Shown here piece after piece: positions 47,764-59,786 of a DNA stretch of 64,000 nucleotides. Made by a program: the position numbers and the translations under genes. The stretch is from Echinarachnius parma (Eukaryota > Echinodermata > Echinoidea > Clypeasteroida > Echinarachniidae). The notes beneath the pieces were generated by a model that saw only the letters and a list, made by a program, of their open reading frames with translations, was not told the origin of the DNA and did no database searches. Numbering within the stretch: the stretch's first letter is position 1; every line of letters begins with the position of its first letter. The stretch spans positions 1 through 64,000 of the forward strand of contig JBAMJV010001364.1 in assembly GCA_037951105.1 (NCBI GenBank), read 5' to 3'.

Positions 47764-47844
47764 GTAAGTTTTTTTGTTTTCTTTTCTTTGATTTTGCTAA
47801 TGATAGTTGAAAATTATACAATGCACAAGAAAGCAAGGAAGCGT

Positions 47845-48290
47845 CATTCGAGTGGTTACGAATATATTATGCGAGTGGTTACAGAGATATGCATGTCGTC
47901 ACGGAGCTTTGCGAGTGATTTCGAACATGTGTGAGTGGTTACGAAGATATGCGAATGGTTACGAATATATGCGAGAGGTTACAAAGATGTGTAAGTGGAT
48001 AAAAAGATATGCGAGTGATTACAAATAATGTTCGTATATGCGAGTGGGTAACGAAGATATGCTAGGGGTTACGAAGATATGCAAGTAGTTACAAATAATT
48101 ATATGCCATTGGTTACGAAGATATTCGAGTGGTTACGAATATATGCAAGCGTTAACAAAGATCTTTATGCTAGTTGGTTACGAAGATATGCGATTGGTTA
48201 CAAAGATATTCAAGTGGTAGCAAAGATAGTTAAGTGGTAACGAAGATATGAGAGTGTTTACGATGATATGCGAGGAGTTACGATGATAAT
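47845..48290. repeat. Intronic minisatellite, ~20-bp unit
   Basis: About twenty drifting units of TACGAAGATATGCGAGTGGT lie in the third visible intron of the Ly6 gene. Confidence 0.92.
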
Positions 48291-48771
48291 TTGTTTCAGA
48301 GATAATTGAGTTTTGATATACATTCGACTATACATTCGTTTCATGTTAAACCGTCGTTCATTATACTCATTGCCGGAGCGTAGATTCTTCTATTATGTAT
48401 GTGAGTATTATAGTGAATTCAACTGAAATATCAAACCAACTCAAAATCGTCCAGATTTCCGTCTAAATAGCAGAAATGTAAAAATAAGTATTCATCATGC
48501 CACTGATTAGGGTGTGCTTCACATAAACACAGATTCGCATGCAATCCGTGATGTGCACCAACACACAGTTTTACCCTAGCTAGATTTTATATCCTGAATC
48601 CAGCACAGATTAGTTGGTGTAGTCGTAATGATTAGTAATTGTCTTTGACCCGTTCTCTTCATGTTCAAGATAATGCGATTGCCATCAGGTTCTTGTAATA
48701 TTCTTTAAGAGCACAAATATATCCTGTCTTTCTGTGTTTGTATTAATTGTCCTATGCTTCTTAACCCGCAG

Positions 48772-49024
48772 ACTGCCAAGACCCTCATCCCAGGGCTGGA
48801 GGACGTGGTGCGTGGGTGCTCGTATTACGGTGAAGGTTGCGAACTCGTAGGGCCTAGGGGCGACAGCGAGTATAGGAACGTCGGTCCCTACCGTGGAGAT
48901 CGCGTGAACTACGAGGTGGAATGTTGCCTGGGCGAGAACTGCAACTCTGCTACCCGCCATGTCGGCAGGGTTTGCAGCCATCATCCTGTCTGCCCTCATC
49001 GGTCTCGGGCTGCTCCACTTCTAG
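48772..49024 (+). CDS. Ly6/uPAR-domain protein, last exon with frame break
   Basis: Acceptor AACCCGCAG at 48771, entering in phase 0. It reads TAKTLIPGLEDVVRGC and ends domain 2 with VECCLGENCNS, so domain 2 has ten Cys, the standard five disulfides. In this frame the C-terminus then turns hydrophilic and runs to a TAG at 49051-49053, inside an inserted MITE. Shifted by one base, the same DNA reads MSAGFAAIILSALIGLGLL and ends in TAG at 49022-49024. That is a textbook hydrophobic GPI-attachment tail. So one extra base seems to sit at about 48945-48960 (the ACCCGCC stretch is a candidate). It may be an assembly error, a polymorphism or real damage. The feature end given is that of the hydrophobic frame. 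Confidence 0.75.
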
Positions 49025-49038
49025 GTATTAGTAGTGGT

Positions 49039-49388
49039 CAGTGGCGTAGCTAGGATATTTCCAGTGGGAGGGGGGGGGGGGGGCACCAGGGCTTACATTT
49101 GTTTGATGATGGAGCATGTTTTTCACATGATAGGCAAAAATGGTGGCTGAACAACTGCTATTTTTACGTAAAATTACAAGATTATAGCCAAAATTATTAT
49201 CGATATCCTAAACATTTTTTTAAATTTTTTTAACCGGAAATTATTATCGTCCATTTTGATTAAAGCTTATTTATGCTGTCTAAATACTCTTGTATGTGGT
49301 GGGGGCACCTAGCTGGTGACGCCGTCAACTTATGAGGGGGCACCCCCCCCCCCCCTATATCCCCTCCCCTTTTCTTAGCTGCGCCCTG
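49039..49388. mobile_element. 350-bp hAT-like MITE after the Ly6 stop
   Basis: It begins CAGTGGCGTAGC and ends GCTGCGCCCTG. GTAGTGGT is repeated exactly outside (49031-49038, 49389-49396). Subterminal G and C runs lie at 49070-49083 and 49343-49355. It lies in the presumed 3' untranslated region, 15 bases past the TAG at 49022-49024. Confidence 0.92.
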
Positions 49389-49778
49389 GTAGTGGTAGGG
49401 TTGCATGGTTCGGAGTAGGGGTTACCGATTGCCCCCTATATTTGTCAAATACTTGGGTAGACTGAGGGTAAAACAATATTGACAACTTAATTTGCTGATC
49501 TGCATGGGATGTTTACTTAAATATATATTATGTACAATATCTCTCTGTTGTATCTGTCCAATACATGTATGTATTTGATTCTTACTGTTAATCAAAGCTT
49601 AGAAAACACACGTTGTGATTTCTCAATGTGGAATGCTTATCTCTCTGATCCGTTATGTTTGTTCTTATACTGTAACGTTCTATTTGTAGCACGTTTTCTT
49701 TTCAAAATACTATTAAAAGCAAATATATTGCGTTTTCAAATGACAGGAATAGCGAAACTTTTTTTTTCTCGAAAAACA

Positions 49779-49784
49779 ATAAAC
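49779..49784 (+). promoter_or_regulatory. Possible poly(A) signal of the Ly6 gene
   Basis: AATAAA about 755 bases after the stop. In AT-rich DNA this hexamer is common, so it is only a candidate. Confidence 0.25.
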
Positions 49785-50129
49785 TGTACATATTTCATGT
49801 ATTTGATTTATGTTGTATATATGATAAGGAATTTTATCCTCTAAAAAGTTTGTAAAAGTTGTTTGTAATTTTGGTATGCAGATACGCTTTTACAAAGCAG
49901 TACGTAAACATTAAACTTAAATATCATTTTTGCATTTTGGTAGTAACTAGCATGTCTAATGCGTGAGAATCCTCAATGCAAAGTACCTTATAATATCTCA
50001 ATTACATTTTTATTCGAGGGATTTGCCGCGAAAAGGACCTTCGGGGTATAGGCGCGTTTTATCGATGGTTCCTCAAACGCTATCAAAAGTTATCAGTAAA
50101 ATTAACAATTGTAAACCATTGATGCTTGA
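49785..50129. other. Gene-free stretch
   Basis: Nothing supported. Confidence 0.5.
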
Positions 50130-50476
50130 ATGGTAGTAAAACATTATGAACACTTAAGTTACATGGGCTTATTTCATTCAAAAAGCAGCCGTTAACTGAA
50201 GAGGGCGCCCTCCAGACATCTCAAATTTCAACCATTTTTACATTTTTTAAATGAATGGGATGTTTAGTAAAAATAATTATTCAATAGCGAGATCATCAAA
50301 AACAGTAATAAATCCATTTTGGTAAATTTTCACAAAATTAATGTTCAGGACAAAATTGATTCTGTCTTTAAAATTGTGTGCTGTTTTAAATCTTACACTT
50401 AGTTTTTAAGTACCTCACCTATTAATTATATCGTGAAGCGCCCTCTAAACCAAAACTGAACTATCCTTTTAATATA
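50130..50476 (-). mobile_element. Diverged K1 MITE, inverted
   Basis: The AGAGGGCGCCCTC region and CCAAAACTGAACTATCC end echo K1 elements (19970, 53210). The order matches a partly rearranged, old copy. Confidence 0.45.
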
Positions 50477-50479
50477 AAA

Positions 50480-52179
50480 GTTGATTAACCGGAACGTCCA
50501 TATAGACCAGAAAATTAAATGAGGTACGATTACCGAAAAACGAACATTCATATATACCATTGTTCGTTAACCAAATTTAAGAACTGTTTTTAAATCAAAA
50601 TATTTTTATAGGCCTGGAGCCTTTTTACATAATTGTCAGAATAACAAACCTTCAGAAAATTGAACCCATTAAATATCGGACAGTTGGAAATATAATATTC
50701 AGAATAATCGATAGAAGTTACAGAATGACGAACATTTAAAATAATGAACCTTAGGAATAACGTGCTGTATAACCGCCAAAATTGATTTTTGTTTAACTAC
50801 TATAATAACTACAGTATTTATCACACCAGAACTGAACTGCAGTAGACGGGATAAGATTTTTGCAGTGGGAAATGTCATGACTGTGTAATGAACATACTTT
50901 AATGTTTGTAGTTATGAAGTCCAATAGTATTATAAATTTATACTTTTATTATTTTATGGAAAATATGTTGAACCATTAAAGAGATTGTCGTGTCTGCAGT
51001 ACAAGGCTAGTTTCATGCCGGTATTTTATTTGTGTTTTATTCTTTTCATTGACGTGCAATCATTTTCATCAATGTAGATTCGTTGTTTGTTTCTATATTC
51101 GTTTGTTTGTTAATTTGATTGGTTTGTTGGTTGTGTGATTGTGTGTTTGTTTGTTTGTATGTTTTTGTGGGGTTTTTTAAAATCTTGTTTCCGTATAATT
51201 TGAACATCATTTAATAGATAAAAAATCACATACATAACTAAATACAATAGTATGCATTGTTCATGGATATAAATGTAAAATGCAGGAGAAAGGGATAGGG
51301 TGGTTAGGGTCGCTGACAGTACGGCTGGAAATACCATTTTGAGCTGCATTGCGTCATGTACTTCTGCCGGGTTTTATTCTGTTTGTTTATTTGATTGTTT
51401 GTTTTGCGTTTGTTTGTGTGTGTGTTTGTGTGGTAGGCCATTTGATAGCATCGGAATACAATATTATTTATTCAATAGCAAGAACCTGAAAAATGCACAT
51501 ATTTGAGACTTTAGTGAAAGTTTACATCAAAAACATACATATCCTTGTTAATAGAAACCATAGATAATTTAACCATATATTATGCTGTTTTACAATCTAT
51601 AATAATGAGTGAATTATTGAGTCCATACATAAGTCCAACTTTCTATTTTTGGAAAAACAACCCCTGCTCTTCAGTGGGATCCTTACGTCTGTTCCACCAC
51701 CCCCCCCCCCCCCCCCCACCCTCCATCCCGATCTAAACTCTATGCCTCGCGTAAAAGTTAATATTGTCACATGATATTTAATCGTAGCCACATAATTACA
51801 ATAAATAATTTCGATAATTACTGTGTATGCCTGCCATGACAGCAGGATAATTATATTTCTAGTGGGTGTTTCTATAATGTACTTTTGGGTCGATATGGTA
51901 TTCATCAAACGCGGGAACCATGTCTCTCTAGTGTTGTTGATTTGTTCGTTTCCCTGTTGTTTCTTTTACCGTCCACCCTTTCCAATCGCTTGTCCTTTTC
52001 TGTATATGTTTTTTTTTACAAACTCTTCTTTTTACTGAATTCGAAATATGCCCCCTGTGAAGATTAGTCAAGAATATATCTATCTATCTAGCCTATGTCT
52101 CTCCACTGCAGAAGGGAGGCCTCTTCATCACCATTCCATCTTCTTATTTCTTGTGCTTGTCACATTTAACCCCCCCCCC
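50480..52179. other. Gene-free stretch
   Basis: A GTTT-rich tract at 51080-51160, TG-rich DNA at 51410-51430 and an 18-base C run at 51700-51717. No gene is supported. Confidence 0.5.
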
Positions 52180-52620
52180 CCAAAAAAAAAAAAAAATCTT
52201 AGATGTCATCCATCCAACGTCTACTCTGTCTGCCCCTTCGTCTGGTTTGTGTTCTTGGTGTCCAATTAGTTATATTATGTGTCCATCTGTTGTCTTTTTA
52301 TTTCCTGTATGATATCCCTGGCGTTTATTTTCTTTCTTAACTCCTACCATAATCCTCTCCATTGCTCTTTCTGTGACTCTAAGCTTCTTTTCCAATTTCT
52401 TAGTTGTTGTCCAAGTCTCTGCCCCGTAGGATAGTACCGGAATTATACATTGATTGAAGATTTGTCTTTTGAGGGAGATTGGAAGATTCTCATCTCTGAG
52501 TATGATGCCGAGCTTCCCAAATTTCACCCAAGCTAGCTGTATTCTTCTTCGCACTTCTCCTGCCGTTTCATTTTCAGGGGTGATGTTTTTACCGAGGTAT
52601 ATGTAGCTACCCCTTTCTCA
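52180..52620 (-). mobile_element. LINE C-terminal fragment
   Basis: The minus strand reads YIYLGKNITPENETAGEV, RRRIQLAWVKFGKLG and VLSYGAETWT, then after a frame change WTPRTQTRRRGRQSRRWMDD and a stop. This is the tail of a non-LTR retrotransposon reverse transcriptase of the YLG...YGAETW...GRPRRRW type. The catalytic core is absent. An A run follows the stop on the minus strand, consistent with a 3' tail. Confidence 0.8.
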
Positions 52621-52678
52621 ATTGTCATATGTAATTGCAAAGAATAATGATCATAAATTATTGAAAAGGAAGAATAGT

Positions 52679-53012
52679 ATGCACCTGTAAAGTGCCAGAT
52701 ATTGCCCTAAATTACATTTGAGACTTCAAAATCATTGTAAGATATGTCCGAATGCTGTGTGAAAGTTTCATTGAAAGAGAACACTGCTTTCCAGGTTAAA
52801 AAGTGAAAATATGCGTCAACTTTTACAACGAATTACTGTATGACGTTTATGAGGTTTATGACTGAATGATAGATATCGTCATACTAAAGGGGCATTTGAA
52901 AAAATCTAACCCTATTTTATTTTTCTCTTACCATAAGCTAAACAACACGGTAGAAGAGAAACGAGGAAGCTCCAAGTAATTTTCGTGGAGTTAGACACTT
53001 TACAGGCATAGT
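52679..53012. repeat. Dispersed repeat with inverted ends
   Basis: Ends ATGCACCTGTAAAGTG and near-inverse ACACTTTACAGGCAT. The left half matches 3173-3350. Probably an old MITE. Confidence 0.6.
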
Positions 53013-53209
53013 GTTTGCGTTTATTAAGTTTTTCTTAAAGATTTATGACCGTATTAATGCAGTTTAAGGTAGATTATTTCATATCACGCAATATTGGATA
53101 CTAAGTGAGTTCATCATAAGCAGCTAAGTTCTGAATGTTATGATATGGTTATTTAATACTTGTTTTAATAATTGTCTTTAAATATACCAAGCCAAATGTA
53201 TTACGTTAA

Positions 53210-53743
53210 AGGGATAGTTGAGTTTTGGTAGAGAGGGCGCTACATAAAATTATTTTTTGTGAGATAATGAAAAAGTGTAAACTTTGAAAGAGCATAATAT
53301 TTTAATGACAGAATAAACTTTATTTGATCAAAATCGGCTGAAATATCCATAAACATAGCCATTTGTAATAAATGTGGGGCCCCACACTTATTCGATAATT
53401 TTGAACCAGTCGTTAACAATTCAAAAAAATGCTTCCTCTTTTCAAAAGGTTACAAAAAAGGTATTTAAATAGTTGTTGGTTATTTCTCTATCTAATCACT
53501 ATTTCAACTAAACATCACATGCACAATATTTTATTTTAAATGGTAGAAACCGATGAGTGTTTAGAGAGTGCCCTCTTACGTTTTAACGGCTCTTTTTTTA
53601 ATGATAACATGATCTTTACTAAGTCATTTGTAATTTTGTGTTCCTTTCTAGTTATAAATATTAGTTTGTAATGTAATGATGCAGGTTACTAAAATTCAGT
53701 TTCACCAAAACTGTACTCTCCTTACCAGAACTCAACTATCCCT
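53210..53743 (+). mobile_element. TTAA-flanked MITE, family K1, cleanest copy
   Basis: TTAA at 53206-53209 and 53744-53747. Ends AGGGATAGTTGAG and CTCAACTATCCCT. 534 bases, non-coding, used here as the K1 reference. Confidence 0.8.
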
Positions 53744-53747
53744 TTAA

Positions 53748-54147
53748 ATGTAACTAGAAACTGATTCATATACATTCCATGAGTAGCTTTGGATACAAAC
53801 ATACTTGTTAAAATATGACATATTTCGTAATAGTGATTATTGTTGATTGATATTTTGGAAATTCTCTGGGGGAAAAAAAAGAGCCAAGAAAGCACAAGTA
53901 CATAAACGGATTTATTTAATTAAAATCGATTTAATTTATATATTTCCTCAACAATATGAATAATATGAATAATTTACTAACTGAAAATCTCAAAATACAA
54001 CAAATATATAGTTTATATATAACATCATAATATAACTATGTTGCACACACATAATATACACCATATCGATTCATCATTATCATTAAGCCACTTCGATTCG
54101 TGTATACATACAACATTCTCTCCCATTGTGAGGTGATGGGGTAACAT
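53748..54147. other. Gene-free AT-rich stretch
   Basis: Nothing supported. Confidence 0.5.
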
Positions 54148-54151
54148 TTAA

Positions 54152-54708
54152 AGGGCAATGAAACCCAAGCAAAATGTTGCTTTCATAGATTTGAAGAGAT
54201 TAGGAGGAATAATCTCTGAAAGTTAGAGCAAAATCGGGCAAGAAACAAGAAAACTATGGCTCTTTGAAGATGTCCATTTATTCCTATGGGGAGCTCAAAT
54301 TGGCAACGCACTCTGATAAGTGTGTGGACAACTCCCCATATGTTTTGTACACAAATGTTCCCATTTTTACAGTTTTCTTCATAGTCACATTTTTCCATTC
54401 CCCCAACTCATGATATGTTATGTATAAATGCATTCTACAAAACATATGTTGAACTCAAACGAAGGGTTCATATAAATTTTGAGAAAATTGAACAAAATTG
54501 AACTTTTGTGTAGAAAATGTATGGGGAGTAGTCCACAACTTTGCCAGAGTGCGTTGCCAATTTGAGTCACTCGTAGAAATAAATGGCTCTATTCAAAGAG
54601 CCATAGTTTTCTTATTTCTTGACCGATTGTGCCCACATTTTCAGGGACTATTCATCATATTTAGTGTGTTATAGTGCATACAACAATTTGTCTGGATTTC
54701 ATTGTCCT
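54152..54708. mobile_element. TTAA-flanked foldback MITE, family K3
   Basis: TTAA at 54148-54151 and 54709-54712, ends AGGGCAATGAAA and TTTCATTGTCCT. Inside, AAGAAAACTATGGCTCTTTG and TTGGCAACGCACTCTG recur in inverse, so most of it is two arms. Confidence 0.8.
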
Positions 54709-54946
54709 TTAAAGGTTTGGATGTCAGGATTCTAAAAAAAGGGAACAAATATGGGCCTAATTAGTATAGGTTTTCTCGGCCAATTTCGTAAACTTTTCAT
54801 TCGTATTGATAAGCGGTTCATGCTAATTCGCGAAATTAAGCTGAAGGCTTAATACAACCGTCGTTCAAAATTGTATTTCCTTCATTTTTAGCACTGTCTT
54901 ATAGCATTCAATTTTAAAAGCACGCTATTAGCATTCAACTTCGCCA

Positions 54947-55326
54947 ACGGACTAAGTAACATTGTTCAAATCCTCAAAATAAAATTTTAATTCTAGCGGT
55001 TCCCTCATACCTTGTTGTATTCGTATTACCAATAAAATCATGGGACAGGTTTCGGTTTTTTCAAATTTCCCTTTCTTTACAAAGATATGTACGATCGAAG
55101 TATTCAGATAAGAAAAACTCCCCCGGAGTTTTTCTTACCGTGTACAACGTGAGTGCAGTGAGTTAGTGACTATCACTTTGCATTTTCGCTCATTACTTGG
55201 CCATGCAATGTCCATTTGACTTGAAGTTTTCACACAATACCCTGTGGACATATGAGATAACAACAATATACATTGCATCAACCATTCATCACTTTTTGCA
55301 CATGTCAACAAAGTTACTAGATCCCT
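54947..55326 (-). mobile_element. K2 MITE, inverted
   Basis: Reverse of 42887-43264, ending AGTTACTAGATCCCT then TTAA (55327-55330). The left edge is diverged. Confidence 0.7.
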
Positions 55327-55330
55327 TTAA

Positions 55331-56597
55331 TTAAAATGCTAACAAACGAATTTGAACTACAAAATACAGCTGCGGTGACAAAATCGGCGAAATTGAATGC
55401 ACACAAAATGAATTCGTGTGGCCAACTTACAAAATTGACCGAGAAATCCTATAATATTCAGTGCAGTGTATTAATGTAAAGGATAAGGACATCTTAAAAT
55501 TTACAAAATACTTAGAAGGTCCTATTTGGAATAAGGATCAAAATAAGGATAACAAAATACCAAAGTAATGACAGTTTATACGATTATGGACGGAATAACC
55601 GAAATATAATTATTTGTTTAATTTGGCGCCTTTTATCACTTGACTTAAACGTCTGTACGCATCTATTAAGCATATTTCTGACAGAAAATATTATAACAGA
55701 AACTTTTCTTTTCGCTGGAGGGTTGTATTTGATATGACATGGAGAAAAAAGCATTATTACATCATATTTGTACGAACTCATCAAGGCAAAAAGCATAATT
55801 TTGAAGGTATTTTTCGAGAAAAAAAATGGAAAGTATTTATATTTAATTTAACGAAATTACGTCACAATCATAATTTTTAAAAAGGGTGCGAAATTTTAAT
55901 TATTACCGATAGAACATGACAAAAACAATAATTTGACAAAAACAATACCAAACAAAAGGAGGAAATGTGGAATACATCTTTCTTTCGCTATTAAACACGC
56001 TATTAAGCCTCTGGCCTCATCCTGGACACCCAACTGACCAGATTAATGTTCCTTTTGAAATTTTTGTTAATAATTAATAAGAACATTTTTACAATATTTT
56101 AACAATATTACCATCATTACCAAACAGATTTGATTACAGTACGAAACTTTAGATAATAATGACTAATATACCACACGTGCCCGCCGGATATCAGCGTGTG
56201 TAAAGAGTTTGCTCGTGCGACAGTTTAATGACAAGTCATGATGTTATAATGGCTAAGTAAAATACGAGTCACTGATTGGCTTAAGACAGTCACGTGATTT
56301 CAATTTCATTCATTATGTAACATGGAAGAGCGAAATGTCCCACCCCTCTGAGCCGCGATAATATCGATACAGGAGAATTTTCGTTTAGACCTATGGCAAA
56401 AATGAAAGCGATGCTATCTTTTGCAGGTGTTATATTCCATGCCTGAAATCATTTGTTATCAAAGTTTGCCGATACGCGCGCGATCTTGTACATAAACTAT
56501 GTTAACTTTGTTGTCGGGAACATCATGGAATGTTGCCTCGGGATTTCGTAAAGACAATAAGTAATAATAATAAATCTTCCCTCAATAGCATTTCAAA
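55331..56597. other. Gene-free stretch
   Basis: Nothing supported. Confidence 0.5.
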
Positions 56598-57095
56598 CTT
56601 GGTACTTGGTACTTGGTAGTTTATTCCTCCAAAACACTCCATATAGGAGTTTTAACTGGAGGTGGGTCCGAGAGAGTGGTTAGCCCCTAAGGACAGAAGG
56701 GTCCTTAGCAAGCGCATTCTGGAATGTATGAAGTGAGGGCTGGTTTACTGTAGATTGAAGTAGCTTATTCCATTCAGTGGTTGTACGGACGAAAAATGAA
56801 TTTGCGAACGCCTCAGAGTTTGTGTGTTGCTGTTGATACTGTAGAGAATGGCCCCTTCGGTTTCTGTCTATTTTGGGTTGAATGAAGTCCTCATGTTTGA
56901 TGTCCAGGTTTCCGTTCAGCATCTTTTGAAAGCAGGTTAGGCGATGACATTTCCTTCTGTCTTGAAGCGCAGTCCACTTAAGCTCTTTAAGAATGGCAGT
57001 GATGCTTGTATTTTCCCCGTATGTGTTGGACACAAATCTTGCTGCCCTATTTTGCACTCTTTCTCTTTGCACTATTTTGCACTCTTTCTTTCCTT
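56598..57095 (-). mobile_element. Jockey/CR1-type LINE, C-terminal fragment
   Basis: The minus strand encodes VQNRAARFVSNTYGENTSIT, ILKELKWTALQDRRKCHRL and FFVRTTTEWNKL, the typical last ~140 residues of Jockey/CR1-like reverse transcriptases. The start is cut by a small local duplication of AGTGCAAAATAG. The 3' end carries ACCAAGT repeats, as CR1-like tails do. The related copy at 17938-18765 lacks any frame. Confidence 0.85.
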
Positions 57096-57510
57096 CGGAG
57101 AGAAACATTCCGTGATGTTCCCTCCACCATCAGTTAACATCATTCTGTATAATGTATAACTTTTAAGGTATACAACTAGATATTAATGATTATTTCGATT
57201 GTGAAGATTTTTTTTTCTTCGAACAGTGAAAGGCACCTTATACTGATCGTGTGAACATATACATGTATAAATTACTCCACTTTTATTCGATTATAATTCT
57301 ACTGTATTAAGGAAAATGGGAATATTGAAGTGTATGACATTAACATAAAACATTTGACTGAAAGAAAACAAAAAAACATTATCGAAAAACAGAACATCGT
57401 TCCTGTTTCAAAAACTATACAATCTGATATACTATCACGTGACTGTCAGAGACTGTGTAAGGAGGAAATTAGTTGTTATGGCTCACTTCCGGGAGTTTAA
57501 AGGGATCGTA

Positions 57511-57724
57511 AGCCCTCCGCACATAGAGCCGACTCGACCCGATCCGATTGGTTTTCAGTCCGTTCAGCTCAGTGTAAGTTGCCTCAGGACTCCTGTTTTG
57601 CCAGTCAAGAGCCAGTCGGAGATCATTAGATGCCGATTCAACATGTTGAATCGGCTCCGACTATTCAGTAAAGCTAGGAAAACCAGTCGGATCGAGTCGA
57701 GTCGGCTCTGTGTAGGGAGGGCTT
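57511..57724. mobile_element. TA-flanked MITE, family S
   Basis: Ends AGCCCTCC and inverse with TA on both sides (57509-57510, 57725-57726). Next come AGAGCCGACTCGACCCGAT and inverse. Shares this block and AACATGTTGAATCGGCTCC with 60364-60571. Confidence 0.8.
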
Positions 57725-57956
57725 TAGTCGTGTTAGTAACTTTGTCTGAATCCACCAGACATACTTGCGACCACATCGGTTCTTTCATACCACGTACACT
57801 GTTTTCCTCCTTCTAATAGAAGTTTGACATGTTTTGTTGCTGCGTCTTTGAGAGCATTGCAAATTTGTTATTGAAATTTTCATAGCTCAATTTGAAAACA
57901 AATATTGATAATATTATGTTATCTTAACTTTGTACAAACATATATGACACTAATAT

Positions 57957-58155
57957 GACAACGAGCCAGCGATAGCACTTTGCATTTTCGCTCATGACTT
58001 GACCAAACGGCATTTATTAATCATGAAACTATATCACACATCATTAAGTGAAAATATCAGCTTATGTAGTTTTTAAAAATCGTTTTATCAACCCGTTGTC
58101 AGTTTAAGCATTTGACAATATAATAACAATTAATTAATATAGTTACTAGATCCCT
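57957..58155 (-). mobile_element. K2 MITE fragment, inverted
   Basis: Right end AGTTACTAGATCCCT followed by TTAA (58156-58159); the left part matches the CACTTTGCATTTTCGCTCAT region of 54947-55326. Confidence 0.6.
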
Positions 58156-58159
58156 TTAA

Positions 58160-58764
58160 CCTTCCATATATGAAGAGTTTAATTCCAAACGGCGCTAAAT
58201 CCACTTTTCAACTTTGGAGAAAAGTTTCTTTGCCCAACTTTGTACACATGCCTATGGATATATATCAAAATGGAACGGTTTTTATTTTGATTTTCTCTGC
58301 GTAATTTGTTCAAAAAATTTGATTTCTAATAGCTACGTAGCTTCTTAATGTATACTGATATCGTTAACTCAATTTTTATGGAAGGTGGATTCAGCGCCAT
58401 TTGGAGCTAAGCTCTTCATATGAGTACTTAACGGGCTCATTAGTGAAATCACTTAATCGCGCCTCCCCATCCTCGCCTACTCCTTTTCTCTCTTCCCGTC
58501 ATAATCACCCGGAGCTGACTAGTTTATGATTGTGATAATGACTTCTTCTGAGGAAAAAAAAATACGAAGCCTGACAGACAATAGACGAAAATGTAAGGGA
58601 AATATATGACGAAGTTAAAATTACGCCAAAGCATTCCCTAACCCTGTATGCATTTCCTAGTAATAATAATCATGATAATGGCCAGTGTGGTCGCGGATTT
58701 GATCCGGCCGCGGCATCAGTCCGGGCAGTGCAATTTAGGGGGAGTGTCCATTTTCATAGTTTTA
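58160..58764. other. Gene-free stretch
   Basis: Inverted words GAAGAGTTTAATTCC/GAGCTAAGCTCTTC loosely bracket 58170-58425; nothing firm. Confidence 0.4.
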
Positions 58765-58799
58765 GCCACCACATTTAATCAAAGCCACCAAATCTAACT

Positions 58800-59786
58800 T
58801 GACTTACTTGACTTAAGCCGTCCACACCATAGCTGGGATGTGTGATGGCTTCTGCTTCACGATGGCTTGCCACGCCTTCCGGTCTTCGGTCAGTCTTTTG
58901 GCCTCAATCAGGGAGTCAAGGTGCCTGTTGTTGCAGTCTGCCTTGATGCAGTCGATCCATCTTTTTGCTGGTCTTCCCCTTGGACGTTTACCATGAATGT
59001 TACCGTTGAGTAGGATGTGGGGGTATCTATTTGGACTCATTCTGTTGATATGTCCAAAATATCTTAGTCTCTTTGTGGCAACCCTTTCGATTATAGTTTC
59101 TTCCATGTTTAGTTGTGTTCGGATGTGTGTGTTTCTTATTGCCTGTCAAGTCTGGTCACACCCATGATCCGTCTGAGGCATGTCATCTCGAAGGTGTGGA
59201 GTCTATTTTCGTCCACCTTTTTCAGCGTCCATGTCTCTGCACCATATAGTAGCATTGATAATACCAGGACTTTGTAGAGTTCTACCTTTGTTGTGCATCG
59301 TATGTCTTTAGATGTCCAGATTTTGTTGAGCGACTGGAATGCTCCTAGTGCCTTCCCAATGCGGTGTTGTATCTCTTCGGTGCATGATCCTGTTTTGCTT
59401 ATTGCTCCTCCCAGGTAGGTAAACTTTTCCACTTGTTTAAGTTGGTCTCCATCAATGTTTATCTTTAGTATTTGAGGCTGTTTGCTTATTACTTGTATTT
59501 CTGTTTTTGTGATGTTAATTTTCAGTTGTGCTGCTCTCGTGCACTTGGTTGACTAATGTTTGAAGGTCCCTTTCACTGTCTGCTATTAGGACAATGTCAT
59601 CAGCGAAGCGTAAGTTGTTGATCAGTTGTCCCTGTACGTGTATGCCAATCATAGTGTCGTGTATAGCATACAACATCACAACTTCCAGTAGAATGTTAAA
59701 TAGTTGGGGGGACAGGACGCAACCTTGACTTACGCCAACTGTGGTTTTAAACCAATCTGTCAGTTCTCCATTTACTCTAACTGCGC
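58800..59786 (-). mobile_element. 5'-truncated LINE with reverse transcriptase core
   Basis: The minus strand starts in the palm region (VGVSQGCVLSPQLFNILLE) and carries the catalytic box as LRFADDIVLIADSERD. It then has EKFTYLGGAISKTGS, LLYGAETWT, the RRIMG thumb region and GKRPRGRPAKRWIDCIKAD near the end. Frame breaks near 59528 and 59128 kill it. The 3' tail is a short AAGTCAAGT repeat. AAATCTAACT flanks it (58790-58799, 59787-59796), inside a minisatellite made of that same word. It is not the same family as the 56598 copy. Confidence 0.88.

Noticed and set aside
44140..49024. Three-finger toxin
   Set aside because: The Ly6/uPAR fold is shared with venom toxins, but two domains and a GPI-type tail point to a host surface protein.
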